DNA from: Anaerolineae bacterium
GTDB taxonomy: Bacteria > Chloroflexota > Anaerolineae > Promineifilales > Promineifilaceae
Length of the DNA stretch: 64,000 nt
Assembly (NCBI GenBank): GCA_023384355.1
Contig: JAHDWL010000006.1
Location: forward strand, 48,923 to 112,922
Direction of reading: 5' to 3'
Shown piece by piece: positions 18,996 through 28,513 of this stretch (within the stretch, counting starts at the first letter, position 1; each line of letters begins with the position of its first letter). The notes beneath the pieces are model-generated. The model saw only the letters and a program-made list of their open reading frames with translations, was not told where the DNA came from and made no database searches. The translations under genes were made by a program, and so were the position numbers.

Positions 18996-21900
18996 ATGTC
19001 AAAACAAACCTTGCGAAACACCGTAATTCTGCTGGTCTTGTTTATACTTGGGAGCCTGATGCTGGCGGGGCCGAACTCCGCCGAAGCGGGCATATTCGAG
19101 GCCGGCAATGAAGTCACCTATAAAGAGTACTGGGTCCCTCATACCCAGTTCACAGGCGGCTGCAATGACGATGGAACGCCCACATCGCCCAGCGGTTCGT
19201 GGTACATGGAACCCCACACCCTGGCCAAGTGTCCCAAGACGGTCACTTTCACGCTGCCGGACGATTTCACGAACGCGGTCAAGATCGAGCTTTATCTCGA
19301 CCTGTGGCGCAATTACAATATCCAGGCGGCGACGTTCAAGATCAATAATGGCGCGACCATTTATCGCCCGCCCGTTGGATCAGACTGGAGCCGCTCACCC
19401 TATGTGACGGAGATCAACAAATCCGAGTTTGTCGTCGGTCAGAACACCATGACGTTCTGGGGCGACAAGAAATATCATATCCACGACATCGGCCTGCGCA
19501 TCTATTACAACAATGATAACCCTCTGGTGCCCGCGCCGGGAAGCGACGTAACACCTCCCGATGGACACCTGACTTCGATCCAGGACGATAACGGCACGGT
19601 GAGCCCCGACGCGGGCGGCACGTTGATGGTCAACAACGACCAGATCAAGCTGACGGCTGATTTCTCGGCCGACACAGCCTACATCGAGTTCCACGCCTGG
19701 TACGAAGGATATGACGAGGACAACAACCGTGTCTTTCGCGACTGGCACAACCTGGGGCGCAACAACTGGTGGCCGGGCGGCAAGGAAGAGCAACCGACCG
19801 GCGGCGTGATCAACCACATCGTCACAGTCAAGCCCAAGAAGGATGTGACCACCGCCAGCGTCACGTGGGCAATCCCGCACATCACCAATCAGGCCAAAAT
19901 CAAGTTCAAGATCCGCGTGGTGGACGCGGCCGGCAACGTGCGCGAGGCGGCCGGCGGCGAATCGGCCGACTTCAAGCTGATGCGTGCCACTCCGGTGAAC
20001 GCCTTCATCATCCATGACTTCGTGGACACTTCCATCCACATGGACGGCAGTCGGCCCGACATGGTTGAATACAGCTTCACCATGCCCGGTTCTGTCACCT
20101 CCTTCACCCAGGCCTACCTGGTTGGTGCCTACTGGCGCAATCCGAACTTCTCGATCAACTCGAGCAACCCCTCCACCGTTGCCGCGGGAGACTGGTCGCT
20201 GGGCATCAAGCTGTTCAGTAAAAATTACCTGGTTGTCGGAACCAACAAGATCGCCTATTTGTATAGCGGTAACGGTCAGGGCCACTTCATCGAGCGGCCG
20301 GGGCCGATGTTCGTGTTGCGCGGAACCAACCCCATCGCCGACACCGCCCCCCCGGCTGTCAGCAAGCAGAACCCGGCTCCCAACGCGACCAACGTCGACG
20401 TAAAATCATCTATCATCGCCCATGTTGGCGACGAGCTGTTCGGCGTCGACTGGACGACGGTCGTCATGACAGTCAACGGTGAGGATGTGACCAACAAGGC
20501 CCGCCTTGAGGGCGTCATGGGCGATTACCGGCTTGTCTACAAGACCCAGGGTAATCTTGCCTTCAGCACCGAATACAACGTCAAAATCGAAGCCTGCGAC
20601 TTGAAGGGGAACTGCATGTCGCCGATGAATTACAAATTCACGACGGCTGATCCTGACACGACGCCACCGGTTGTCAGCGATATCGTCGTCTCGACACTGC
20701 CCATCGGCGCTGATATTAGCTGGAAGACCAACGAACCGGCCACGACCCGCATCGAGTACGGCAAGACCACCGGCTACGGCAGCGTGATCGAAGAGACTAC
20801 GCTCAAGACAACTCACAGCGTCCAGATTCGCGGGCTGCAGCCGACAACCCAATATCACTTCAAGATCTTCGCCACTGACGAGCAGAACAATACCGGCAAC
20901 AGCGGCGATCAGACCTTCACCACGCTGGAGTTCGGCGAGTTGCTGTCTGATGACTTTAACTCCTGCCAGCTCAACAGCGGGATTTGGCAGACTATAAATA
21001 TCCCCGCGGGCAGTTTGTTCATGACCGGAGAGAAACTTGAGATCTCGGTGCCGGGCGGCAGCTCGCACGATTTCGGCAGTCTCGGCGGCCCGCCGCGAAT
21101 CATGCAGAGCGCCAGTAATGGTGATCTGGCAATCGACGTGAAGTTCGATTCCGTCATCAATGTAGACGGGCAGATACAGGGCATCCTTCTGGAGGAAGAC
21201 GCCGACACCTACGCGCGCTTCGGCTTTGAGCGCACAGCGGCCAAGGGCGCTCTCCTGTACGCGCGATTCGTCGCCGACGGTGTACAAGTCAAGGCTGTCT
21301 CGTCCGAGCTGGGCATGACCGAGTCTCCTTCGTTCATGCGCGTAACCCGCACGGGTAACACCTGGAAATGGTACTGGTCACTTGACGGCGTGTCATGGAC
21401 AATGATCAAAGGCACCCATCAGATCGATATGACCGTGGTGAGTGCCGGTGTCTTCGCCGGCAACAGCGGCCTGAACGGTACCCAGCCCGCCCACAAGGCC
21501 ATTGTCGACTACTTCTTCAACGTGGAAGCGCCTATCGATCCTGAGGACGGCTCGCCCATTGACATCAATGTCACCACGGTCGGCACGGGCATGGTCGTCG
21601 TGGATCCGGAAGCTTCGCCCTACATCTGTGGCGCTGAGGTGCTCCTGACGGCGACGACGACTGCCCCCGGCTGGTCGTTCACCGGATGGAGCGGCGACCT
21701 GACCGGCACGGCATCAATCGCGCCGGTTGTGATGAATGCCCCCAAGAACATCACGGCCACCTTCACGCAGGATCAATACCTGCTCAACATCAATATCGAA
21801 AACGACGGCATTGGCGGTTCGGGGAATGCGGTCACCAAAAGCCCCGATCAACCAACGTATGTCTATGATGACGTGGTTCAGTTGACGGCCGTGCCCGAAC

Positions 21901-22976
21901 CGGGCTGGAAGTTCGTCGAATGGGCCGGAGCCGCGTCGGGCACCAACCCCGTCGTGTCTGTCACCATGCGCCAGCACGAGACCGTCATTGCCCGCTTCGA
22001 ACAGGAGCAATACACACTTGATGTGAATCTTGTTCATAACGGCGTCGGCACGGGAGGTTCGGTCGATGTTTCGCCTCTGAAGTCCACCTATGTCTATGGG
22101 GATGTAGTTACCCTTAGCGCTGCGCCCAATCCCGGCTGGACATTCGGCGGCTGGAGTGGTGCTGTCACATCGGGCAACCCTGTAACCCAGGTCATTATCA
22201 CAGGCGACACAACTGCGACCGCAACCTTTGACCAGATCAAGTACGAGATCGATCTTACCATCGTCGGCGGTGGCGAGGTGACCCTTAAACCGCAAAAAGA
22301 TTACTATCTCTATAACGATGTCGTCGAAATTCACGCGGACGGAGGCACCTGCTGGAGCTTCATTGGGTGGGGCGGCGCTCTTACCGGCACCGGTTCGCCC
22401 CAGATCGTGACGATAACCGACAACCTCGCCGTCACAGCCACCTTCCAGCAAAAGGAGTTCACGTTGACGGTTAACAAGGTGGGGCCGGGCAATGTAGCCA
22501 TCACCCCTGCCAAGGCGAAATATGCTTGCGGCGAGATGGTGACCCTGCAGGCCAACCCAATCACGGGCAACTACTTCGCGGGCTGGAGCGGCGATCTGCC
22601 TGGGGCGCAAAACCCCATCACCTTCCCGATCGAGAAGAACACCACCGTCACGGCGACCTTCACCAGCAACCCGCCGCCGACCATCGACCCGGTCTCGCCC
22701 AAAACGGTGCTGATCGGACAACCATTGAGCTTCACGGTGCACGCCCAGGACCCGGGTGGCGAACCTCTGTCCTTTACGGCCGAGAACATGCCCCCTGGCG
22801 CGAAATTGACCGATAACGGTGACGGCACAGGTGTCTTTAACTGGACACCGGGCCTCAACCAGGCCGGCGAGTACGAGGTCATCATCATCGCCTCCGACGG
22901 CACGGGGCAGGCCAGCGTGACGGTGACAATTACCGTCAAGGGTTACGCGCTGCTGTTGCCGGCGATCGTCCGTTAA
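18996..22976 (+). CDS. Secreted giant B-repeat protein (type B, second copy)
   Basis: 1326 residues with a signal peptide (1-32). The N-terminal domain IFEAGNEVTYKEYWVPHTQF and the following module (to about 440) are paralogous to the gene at 7892, as are the Big-like (about 447-556) and FnIII-like (557-645) modules. There is one DUF1349-like domain (648-850), five B-repeats (855-1225), a putative Ig/cadherin-like domain of He_PIG type (about 1227-1315, with GVFNWTPGLNQAGEYEV), and the tail YALLLPAIVR. C657/C878 form the usual pair. Uniquely, the fourth and fifth B-repeats also carry one Cys each (GGTCWSF and YACGEM). The start follows GGAGAGAGAGGG. Surface or matrix role inferred. Confidence 0.87.
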   Translation: MSKQTLRNTVILLVLFILGSLMLAGPNSAEAGIFEAGNEVTYKEYWVPHTQFTGGCNDDGTPTSPSGSWYMEPHTLAKCPKTVTFTLPDDFTNAVKIELYLDLWRNYNIQAATFKINNGATIYRPPVGSDWSRSPYVTEINKSEFVVGQNTMTFWGDKKYHIHDIGLRIYYNNDNPLVPAPGSDVTPPDGHLTSIQDDNGTVSPDAGGTLMVNNDQIKLTADFSADTAYIEFHAWYEGYDEDNNRVFRDWHNLGRNNWWPGGKEEQPTGGVINHIVTVKPKKDVTTASVTWAIPHITNQAKIKFKIRVVDAAGNVREAAGGESADFKLMRATPVNAFIIHDFVDTSIHMDGSRPDMVEYSFTMPGSVTSFTQAYLVGAYWRNPNFSINSSNPSTVAAGDWSLGIKLFSKNYLVVGTNKIAYLYSGNGQGHFIERPGPMFVLRGTNPIADTAPPAVSKQNPAPNATNVDVKSSIIAHVGDELFGVDWTTVVMTVNGEDVTNKARLEGVMGDYRLVYKTQGNLAFSTEYNVKIEACDLKGNCMSPMNYKFTTADPDTTPPVVSDIVVSTLPIGADISWKTNEPATTRIEYGKTTGYGSVIEETTLKTTHSVQIRGLQPTTQYHFKIFATDEQNNTGNSGDQTFTTLEFGELLSDDFNSCQLNSGIWQTINIPAGSLFMTGEKLEISVPGGSSHDFGSLGGPPRIMQSASNGDLAIDVKFDSVINVDGQIQGILLEEDADTYARFGFERTAAKGALLYARFVADGVQVKAVSSELGMTESPSFMRVTRTGNTWKWYWSLDGVSWTMIKGTHQIDMTVVSAGVFAGNSGLNGTQPAHKAIVDYFFNVEAPIDPEDGSPIDINVTTVGTGMVVVDPEASPYICGAEVLLTATTTAPGWSFTGWSGDLTGTASIAPVVMNAPKNITATFTQDQYLLNINIENDGIGGSGNAVTKSPDQPTYVYDDVVQLTAVPEPGWKFVEWAGAASGTNPVVSVTMRQHETVIARFEQEQYTLDVNLVHNGVGTGGSVDVSPLKSTYVYGDVVTLSAAPNPGWTFGGWSGAVTSGNPVTQVIITGDTTATATFDQIKYEIDLTIVGGGEVTLKPQKDYYLYNDVVEIHADGGTCWSFIGWGGALTGTGSPQIVTITDNLAVTATFQQKEFTLTVNKVGPGNVAITPAKAKYACGEMVTLQANPITGNYFAGWSGDLPGAQNPITFPIEKNTTVTATFTSNPPPTIDPVSPKTVLIGQPLSFTVHAQDPGGEPLSFTAENMPPGAKLTDNGDGTGVFNWTPGLNQAGEYEVIIIASDGTGQASVTVTITVKGYALLLPAIVR

Positions 22977-23022
22977 TCGTTCGACCGAACCGCGAGGTCT
23001 CGTTAAGATATCTACTATAAAT

Positions 23023-23057
23023 ATATGGGGGCGGCGGCAACCCGGCCGCCCCCATAT
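23023..23057 (+). terminator. Terminator-like hairpin
   Basis: A 12-base stem, ATATGGGGGCGG with CCGCCCCCATAT, and an 11-base loop, 46 bases after the stop of the secreted protein. No U-run follows, but the stem is strong and well placed before the next gene. Confidence 0.6.
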
Positions 23058-23129
23058 CCAGCGAGTTGATCGCCAAAGACGCGGCAACATCAATCGGGTG
23101 CTGAGACCTGACGAAGGAGTTGAGATCGC

Positions 23130-23900
23130 ATGAAAGTTGGCATTCTGGCCGGCGGCCACGGTACGCGGCTGGCCGAAGAGACGGAAATCAAACCCAAGCC
23201 GATGGTGGAGATTGGTGGTCGGCCGATCCTGTGGCACATCATGATGCACTATTCGAGCTATGGCTACGATAATTTCGTTGTGGCCCTGGGTTATAAAGGC
23301 GAAGTCATCAAACGCTATATGGTCGACTACTGCTCGCTCCATAGCGATTTGACCGTCAACCTTAGGGCGGGGCGCGTCGATTTACACAACAACGAGGCTA
23401 TCCAGGATTGGACGGTGGAGTTGATCGATACCGGCCTCAACACCATGACCGGCGGCCGCATCAAGCGGCTAAAGCCCTACATGGGCGATCAGACGTTCAT
23501 GCTCACCTGGGGCGACGGCGTCTCGACCGTCGAGCTTGATCGACTGCTGGCCTTCCATCGCAATCATGGCCGGCTGCTGACGATGACCGCCGTGCGCCCG
23601 CCTGCTCGCTATGGTCACCTGGAGTTCGACGGCGACCGCATCCGCGAATTCACCGAGAAGCCCCAGACGGCCGAGGGCTGGATTAACGGCGCGTTCTTCG
23701 TGGCCGAACCCCAGGTGTTCGACTATATCGACGGCGACGACACCCAGTTTGAGAAGGAACCCCTCGAGCGCCTGGCCGCCGACGGCGAGCTGATGGCCTA
23801 TAAACACGACGGGTTCTGGCAATGTATGGACACCCTGCGCGATAAATACGTGCTGGAGAAATTATGGAGCAGTGGGGAAGCCCCCTGGAAGACCTGGTAG
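23130..23900 (+). CDS. rfbF: Glucose-1-phosphate cytidylyltransferase
   Basis: 256 residues, the usual RfbF length. It begins KVGILAGGHGTRLAEET with the nucleotide-binding AGGHGTRL at residues 7-14, then KPKPMVEIGGRPILWHIM, characteristic of the cytidylyltransferase subgroup. It makes CDP-glucose from CTP and glucose-1-phosphate, the entry step to CDP-3,6-dideoxy and branched sugars. The next enzyme, CDP-glucose 4,6-dehydratase, is not adjacent but is encoded on the opposite strand at 39757-40875. Downstream are an SDR epimerase and a C-methyltransferase, consistent with one CDP-deoxysugar pathway. The start follows GAAGGAG. Confidence 0.93.
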   Translation: MKVGILAGGHGTRLAEETEIKPKPMVEIGGRPILWHIMMHYSSYGYDNFVVALGYKGEVIKRYMVDYCSLHSDLTVNLRAGRVDLHNNEAIQDWTVELIDTGLNTMTGGRIKRLKPYMGDQTFMLTWGDGVSTVELDRLLAFHRNHGRLLTMTAVRPPARYGHLEFDGDRIREFTEKPQTAEGWINGAFFVAEPQVFDYIDGDDTQFEKEPLERLAADGELMAYKHDGFWQCMDTLRDKYVLEKLWSSGEAPWKTW

Positions 23901-23955
23901 CGACGGATAAATTCCTGTTCCCTGTCACGGTCAAAATATCAGTGCGGAGAGAAAA

Positions 23956-24999
23956 ATGCGCGTTTTAGTGACTGGTCATAATGGATATGTGGGCACAGTT
24001 CTGGTGCCCATGCTGGTTAAGGCGGGCCACGACGTTGTCGGTATGGATACAAACCTGTATCAGGCGGCAACCTTCGGTGACGAAGACCCGGTGGTCGCGA
24101 TACCCGAAATCATCAAGGATGTGCGCGATGTGACCCACGCCGACATCGATGGCTTCGACGCAATACTGCATCTGGCTGGTTTGTCCAACGATCCGCTGGG
24201 CGACCTCAACCCGGAGTTGACCTACGAGATCAACCATCGGGCATCCGTCCGCCTGGCCGAGATCGCCAAAGAGCTGGGGGCCGAGCGATACATCTTCTCG
24301 TCCTCGTGCAGCAACTACGGCGCCGGCGTTGATGATTGGCTCAACGAAGAGTCGGCCTTCAACCCTGTGACGCCTTACGGCCGTTCCAAGGTCATGGTCG
24401 AGCAGGATGTCACCAAGATGGCTGACGACAACTTCAGCCCAACCTTCTTGCGTAGTTCGACCGCTTATGGCGTTTCGCCCCGGTTGCGCTTTGACTTGGT
24501 GATCAACAATCTGACCGCCTGGGCCTACACCACGGGGCTGGTTTATCTCAAGAGTGACGGCACGCCGTGGCGGCCGGTTGTCCACATCGAGGATATGGCC
24601 CTGGCGTTCGTTGCCGCGCTCCACGCCCCGCGGGAGCTGATCCATAACGAGGCGTTCAACGTCGGCCGCCCGGAAGAAAATTACCGCATTCGCGAGCTGG
24701 CCGAAATCGTGGCCGAAGTTGTGCCCGGTAGTCGCGTCGAGTTCGCCGAAGGTGCCAGCCCAGACAAGCGCAACTATCGCGTTGACAGCAGCAAGATCGC
24801 CCGCACGCTGCCGGAGTACAAACCGCAGTGGACCGCCCGCAGAGGCGCGCAGGAACTGTACGAGGCCTACCAACGGGTTGGCCTTCAGGTCGAGGAGTTT
24901 GAAGGGCCACGCTACCGTCGCATCGACCACATCAAGATGCTGATGGCCGAAGGGCGTCTTGATGACCGGCTGCGCTGGCGCGCGACCGTCCCCGCGTAA
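23956..24999 (+). CDS. NAD-dependent epimerase/dehydratase (CDP-sugar pathway)
   Basis: 347-residue extended SDR with the Rossmann motif TGHNGYVG at residues 6-13, an active-site segment FSSSCSNYG and a catalytic YGRSK pair near residue 136. It most likely reduces or epimerises a CDP-4-keto-6-deoxy sugar. Its place between the cytidylyltransferase and a sugar C-methyltransferase supports this. The specific reaction (reductase, epimerase or synthase of a dideoxy sugar) is not determinable from sequence. It starts after GCGGAGAG. A run of GAA-starting heptamers begins seven bases after the stop. Confidence 0.85.
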   Translation: MRVLVTGHNGYVGTVLVPMLVKAGHDVVGMDTNLYQAATFGDEDPVVAIPEIIKDVRDVTHADIDGFDAILHLAGLSNDPLGDLNPELTYEINHRASVRLAEIAKELGAERYIFSSSCSNYGAGVDDWLNEESAFNPVTPYGRSKVMVEQDVTKMADDNFSPTFLRSSTAYGVSPRLRFDLVINNLTAWAYTTGLVYLKSDGTPWRPVVHIEDMALAFVAALHAPRELIHNEAFNVGRPEENYRIRELAEIVAEVVPGSRVEFAEGASPDKRNYRVDSSKIARTLPEYKPQWTARRGAQELYEAYQRVGLQVEEFEGPRYRRIDHIKMLMAEGRLDDRLRWRATVPA

Positions 25000-25005
25000 A
25001 ATCTT

Positions 25006-25069
25006 GAATCACGAATTACGAACCAGGAACGGGTAGCGGTGGGAGCTTCTGAAGTCCTGGTTCGTAATT
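25006..25069. repeat. Heptad repeat plus 15-base inverted repeat
   Basis: Four heptamers in register, GAATCAC-GAATTAC-GAACCAG-GAACGGG, fill 25006-25033. The stretch AATTACGAACCAGGA (25014-25028) is exactly complementary to TCCTGGTTCGTAATT (25055-25069), giving a 15-bp stem with a 26-base loop. It occupies nearly the whole gap between the epimerase stop and the methyltransferase start, which has no visible ribosome-binding site. Confidence 0.75.
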
Positions 25070-25081
25070 TCCCATTAAATC

Positions 25082-26317
25082 ATGGCAATCTACAAAAACG
25101 AAACAACGGATCGTATCTCCGGTTCAACCGATCTGGAGACTATCATCGCCTTTGGCGAAACACCGTTGGCCGATCGCCTGTTGCGCGCCGACCAACTGGC
25201 TGAGCCGGATTTGAAGGCTCCCCTGACGCTTGTCTTCTGTCCCGATACATCGCTGGCCCAAATCCGCGAGACCGTGAACCCGGAGATACTCTTCTACGCC
25301 GAGTATCCCTATTTCTCGTCCGTCTCCCAGTCGCTGCTGAAGCATTTCCGCGAGAGTGCCGAGTATATCATGGATACGCGGCCGCTCGGCCCCGACAGCC
25401 TGGTGATGGAAGCAGCCAGCAACGACGGCTACATGCTGAAGAACTTCGCCGAGCGTGGCATCCCCGTGCTGGGCATCGACCCGTCGGTGGCCCCGGCCAC
25501 GGCCGCCCAGGAAGCGGGCATCCCCACGATGATCACCTTCTTCACCCGCGACCTGGCCCGGCAACTGGTGGAAGAGGGTAAGGCGGCCGATGTATTCCTG
25601 GCTAACAATGTGCTGGCCCATGTGCCCGACCTGAACGGCTTCGTTGCCGGGATCAAGACGGTCCTCAAGCCAACAGGCGTTGCCGTCATCGAGTGTCCCT
25701 ACGTCGTCGACCTGGTCGATCATGTTGAATTCGACACCATCTATCATCAGCACCTGTGCTACTACTCTGTCACCGCCCTGGACAAGCTGTTCCGCCGGCA
25801 TGGCCTCTATCTCAACGACGTCAAACGGACGAAGATCCATGGTGGCTCGCTGCGCCTGTTCGTCGAACCGCGCGAGAACGTCGGCCCGGTCGTGAAGGAG
25901 TTGCTGGCGGTGGAGCGCGAGCGGAAGGTGGATTCGATCGATTACTATCTCGACTTCGCCGACCGCGTGCAGGCTGTGAAAGATAACCTGCTGGCCATTC
26001 TGCGCGATCTGAAGGCCCAGGGCTGTCGTATTGCCGCCTACGGCGCGGCGGCCAAGGCGACAACGATGTTGGCCTATTGCGAGATCGACTCCTCGCTGGT
26101 CGATTACGTCGTCGATCTGAACAAGTACAAGCACGGCCGTTACATGGGCGGCAACCATCTGCCTATCTACCCGGTCGAAAAGCTTCTGGAAGACAAGCCC
26201 GACTACGTGCTGCTTCTGGCCTGGAACTTTGCCGAAGAGATTATGCGCCAGCAGTCGGCCTATCGCGAGGCGGGCGGCAAGTTCATCATTCCCATTCCTG
26301 AACCGAGAATCGTATGA
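25082..26317 (+). CDS. Sugar C-methyltransferase-like SAM enzyme
   Basis: 411 residues with the three-part layout of deoxysugar C-methyltransferases. The N-terminal domain is about 1-95 ([11 protein letters not shown] and [16 protein letters not shown] are family hallmarks). A SAM-binding Rossmann domain with [15 protein letters not shown] is at about 107-121. The C-terminal domain contains [10 protein letters not shown] and ends PIPEPRIV. The N-terminal domain normally binds zinc through four Cys, but here only the Cys of VFCPDTSL remains in that region, so zinc binding is probably lost. It should add a methyl branch to a keto-deoxysugar nucleotide. Its stop overlaps the next ATG (ATGA at 26314), indicating translational coupling. 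Confidence 0.83.
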   Translation: MAIYKNETTDRISGSTDLETIIAFGETPLADRLLRADQLAEPDLKAPLTLVFCPDTSLAQIRETVNPEILFYAEYPYFSSVSQSLLKHFRESAEYIMDTRPLGPDSLVMEAASNDGYMLKNFAERGIPVLGIDPSVAPATAAQEAGIPTMITFFTRDLARQLVEEGKAADVFLANNVLAHVPDLNGFVAGIKTVLKPTGVAVIECPYVVDLVDHVEFDTIYHQHLCYYSVTALDKLFRRHGLYLNDVKRTKIHGGSLRLFVEPRENVGPVVKELLAVERERKVDSIDYYLDFADRVQAVKDNLLAILRDLKAQGCRIAAYGAAAKATTMLAYCEIDSSLVDYVVDLNKYKHGRYMGGNHLPIYPVEKLLEDKPDYVLLLAWNFAEEIMRQQSAYREAGGKFIIPIPEPRIV

Positions 26318-27246
26318 CTTCCACGGCCCGCCCCCGCAAGCGTCGCTTTTTGCGCTCCGGCAAACAAACCCTGATGAGCGTAATGGGCGAGGAGAACTTC
26401 TACCGCGCGCGCATCTACGCCAACATCTACGTCGAACAGCGCGGCAAGGAGATGCTGTTCATCCATCAGATGGGCAAGGTTGGCTCGACGACCATCTCCG
26501 CGTCGCTGCGGGCGGCCGGTGTGCGTCAACGGATGGCCGTCTATCAGACCCATTTTCTCAGTGAAGAGGGCATCGCTTTTCGCCGCGAACTGGCACTGGA
26601 AGGGTATGGCGGCTGGGATAACCTGACGCCCAAGGGCAAGAAGGGCCACATCCGTGGCCAGATGCTCCACGACAAGTTGCGCCACATGCGCGCCCGGGGT
26701 GAACATTGCAAGGTCATCACCCTGGTGCGTGACCCAATCGCCACCAATGTCTCCGGCTACTTTCACAAGAATGAATGGTGGCCTGAGGACGTGCGCGTCG
26801 CGGTGAAGGAAAACCGGCCGGATATGCTGGAGTCGCTGCGGGCTGATTTCGCCGCTTCGTATCCCCACCAGGTTCCCCTGACGTGGTTCGACATGGAGAT
26901 CAAGCCCATGTTCGGCATCGACGTTTTTGCCGAGCCCTTCCCGCGCGAGAAAGGATATCACATCTACCGCGGCGACTTCGCCGACTTGTTGCTCATCAAG
27001 CTGGAGAAGCTCAACGACGTGGCCGGCCAGGCATTCGGTGAATTTCTCAACCTGCCGGCGTTCAGGCTGGTGCGCACCAACGTGGCCGAGGACAAATGGT
27101 ATGCCGATGCCTACGACGCCTTCAAGGATTGGCTGGTTCTGCCCGATACCTATCTTGACGAGCAATACAACTCAACCTATAGCAGTCACTTCTATACGGC
27201 CGAGGAGATTGCCTCCTTCCGGCGAAAATGGTCGGCCGACCGCTGA
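26314..27246 (+). CDS. Putative capsular polysaccharide synthesis protein (NKWYS-like, sulfotransferase fold)
   Basis: 310 residues with a P-loop-like GKVGSTTIS near residues 54-62 and [18 protein letters not shown], which resembles the PAPS 3'-phosphate-binding region of sulfotransferases. The segment [15 protein letters not shown] near residue 260 resembles the signature that names the NKWYS family (putative capsular polysaccharide synthesis). It starts inside the methyltransferase stop and likely modifies the same glycan. Whether it moves sulfate or another group is unknown. Family assignment rests on motif memory, not on a search. Confidence 0.7.
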   Translation: MTSTARPRKRRFLRSGKQTLMSVMGEENFYRARIYANIYVEQRGKEMLFIHQMGKVGSTTISASLRAAGVRQRMAVYQTHFLSEEGIAFRRELALEGYGGWDNLTPKGKKGHIRGQMLHDKLRHMRARGEHCKVITLVRDPIATNVSGYFHKNEWWPEDVRVAVKENRPDMLESLRADFAASYPHQVPLTWFDMEIKPMFGIDVFAEPFPREKGYHIYRGDFADLLLIKLEKLNDVAGQAFGEFLNLPAFRLVRTNVAEDKWYADAYDAFKDWLVLPDTYLDEQYNSTYSSHFYTAEEIASFRRKWSADR

Positions 27247-27287
27247 CCGTTGATCACGGACACGCCGATTATCTGACCACTTTTTCG

Positions 27288-28124
27288 ATGCAACCCAAAG
27301 CGACCCCCAAGACCAAAGCCGTCCGCGCTGTAAAGCGTACTTTCTATGACCTGCGTCACGCCGCCTACGTCGGCGGGCTGGCTCCCGGCCACACCGATTA
27401 TGCGCGCTTTGTCATTGTCGCCTCGGCCCGCACCGGCTCCACGCTGGTGACCCGCTCGCTCAACCAGCACGGCGCGGCCGTCACCTACGGTGAGATCATG
27501 CGCCATCCCGACCTCTTCCCGGCCCGCTTCCCCGAGCTGGGCAACAGCGCCGGGTTGTTCCGGAATGATCCGGCGCGATTCCTGGAAGAACGCATCTACC
27601 GCAAATATCCCGACTCTGTCGCGGCCGTCGGCTTCAAAATATTCTACAGTCACGCTCCTCGCGACACGGTTTGGGGTCAGGCGGTGTGGGATTATCTGGT
27701 GGGGCAACCGGCTTTGCGGGTCATCCATCTGCGACGGCGCAACCTGCTGGCCGCCCAAATCTCGCGCAAGAAGGCCGCCGCCGCCGATGAGTGGATCAAG
27801 TATTCCGACGCATCCCAGGCGACCGGCGTGACGCTGGATTACGAGGAAACTCGCGCCCGCTTCGAACAAGCCCGGGCATGGGAGCGGGAATACAACGCCC
27901 TCTTTGCCGGCCATCCGCTAATGGACCTTGTATATGAGGATGTGGCCGCAAATTATGCGGGGGAAATGCAGCGGGTACAATCTTTCCTGAGCCTTCCTCC
28001 CCGCGACGTCCCCCCGGCCACCAAAAAACGGCCGCCACAACCCCTGTCAGAGCAGATAGCCAACTACGACGACCTCAAGGCCCGGTTCGCGGACACGCCC
28101 TGGGGGGAGTTTTTTACGGACTAG
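27288..28124 (+). CDS. Sulfotransferase-like protein (Stf0-type)
   Basis: About 278 residues from the ATG at 27288; an ATG at 27228 would overlap the previous gene by 19 bases, and neither start has a clear ribosome-binding site. The loop SARTGSTLV at about residues 46-54 is the 5'-phosphosulfate-binding motif, and VIHLRRRNLLAAQISRKKA matches the 3'-phosphate-binding segment found in trehalose (Stf0-like) sulfotransferases. It follows the NKWYS-like gene on the same strand and is the third sulfotransferase-fold gene of this locus. Likely role: sulfation of a surface glycan or glycolipid; acceptor unknown. Confidence 0.77.
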   Translation: MQPKATPKTKAVRAVKRTFYDLRHAAYVGGLAPGHTDYARFVIVASARTGSTLVTRSLNQHGAAVTYGEIMRHPDLFPARFPELGNSAGLFRNDPARFLEERIYRKYPDSVAAVGFKIFYSHAPRDTVWGQAVWDYLVGQPALRVIHLRRRNLLAAQISRKKAAAADEWIKYSDASQATGVTLDYEETRARFEQARAWEREYNALFAGHPLMDLVYEDVAANYAGEMQRVQSFLSLPPRDVPPATKKRPPQPLSEQIANYDDLKARFADTPWGEFFTD

Positions 28125-28513
28125 TTTAAATCGTGAGATCGAGTCTGGGGCGATCATATGATCATCGGCCTCCGGTCCCGTGAGTTTATTGCAGGTGCAG
28201 CGCGTCCAGGTTGTCGTCAAGGTCGTTGAGTTCGCCATTCCTGTATTGACGCCGGATAACAGAATCCTGCCAAAAGGATTCTGGTGTGGTCGGGAAAACG
28301 GGTTGTTTGCGCCTTAAGTAAATGACCGTTAAGAAACCCTGTAAGGAATCCTTCCTATCATGTAGAGTGCAGTGGTTTCCCCCCAAACCATTGTTTGCAT
28401 TTGCCGGAGTCAAGGAGTAGCACTTCGGAAGGAAAAACTATACCGACTGGCGGCGCTCTGCCGCGGCGCGGGTGGCGGGCATTTCTGCTGCCCGGCGCGA
28501 GGAGTAAAGGCAC
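28125..28513 (+). promoter_or_regulatory. 389-base gene-free leader before the fifth secreted giant
   Basis: No coding frame is convincing here. Three short dyads are visible: AGAATCC-N8-GGATTCT at 28261-28282, TGGTTT-CCCCCC-AAACCA at 28373-28390, and a GC-rich imperfect dyad just before the GGAG ribosome-binding site at about 28500. The region may hold the promoter and a structured 5' untranslated region. Confidence 0.3.
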
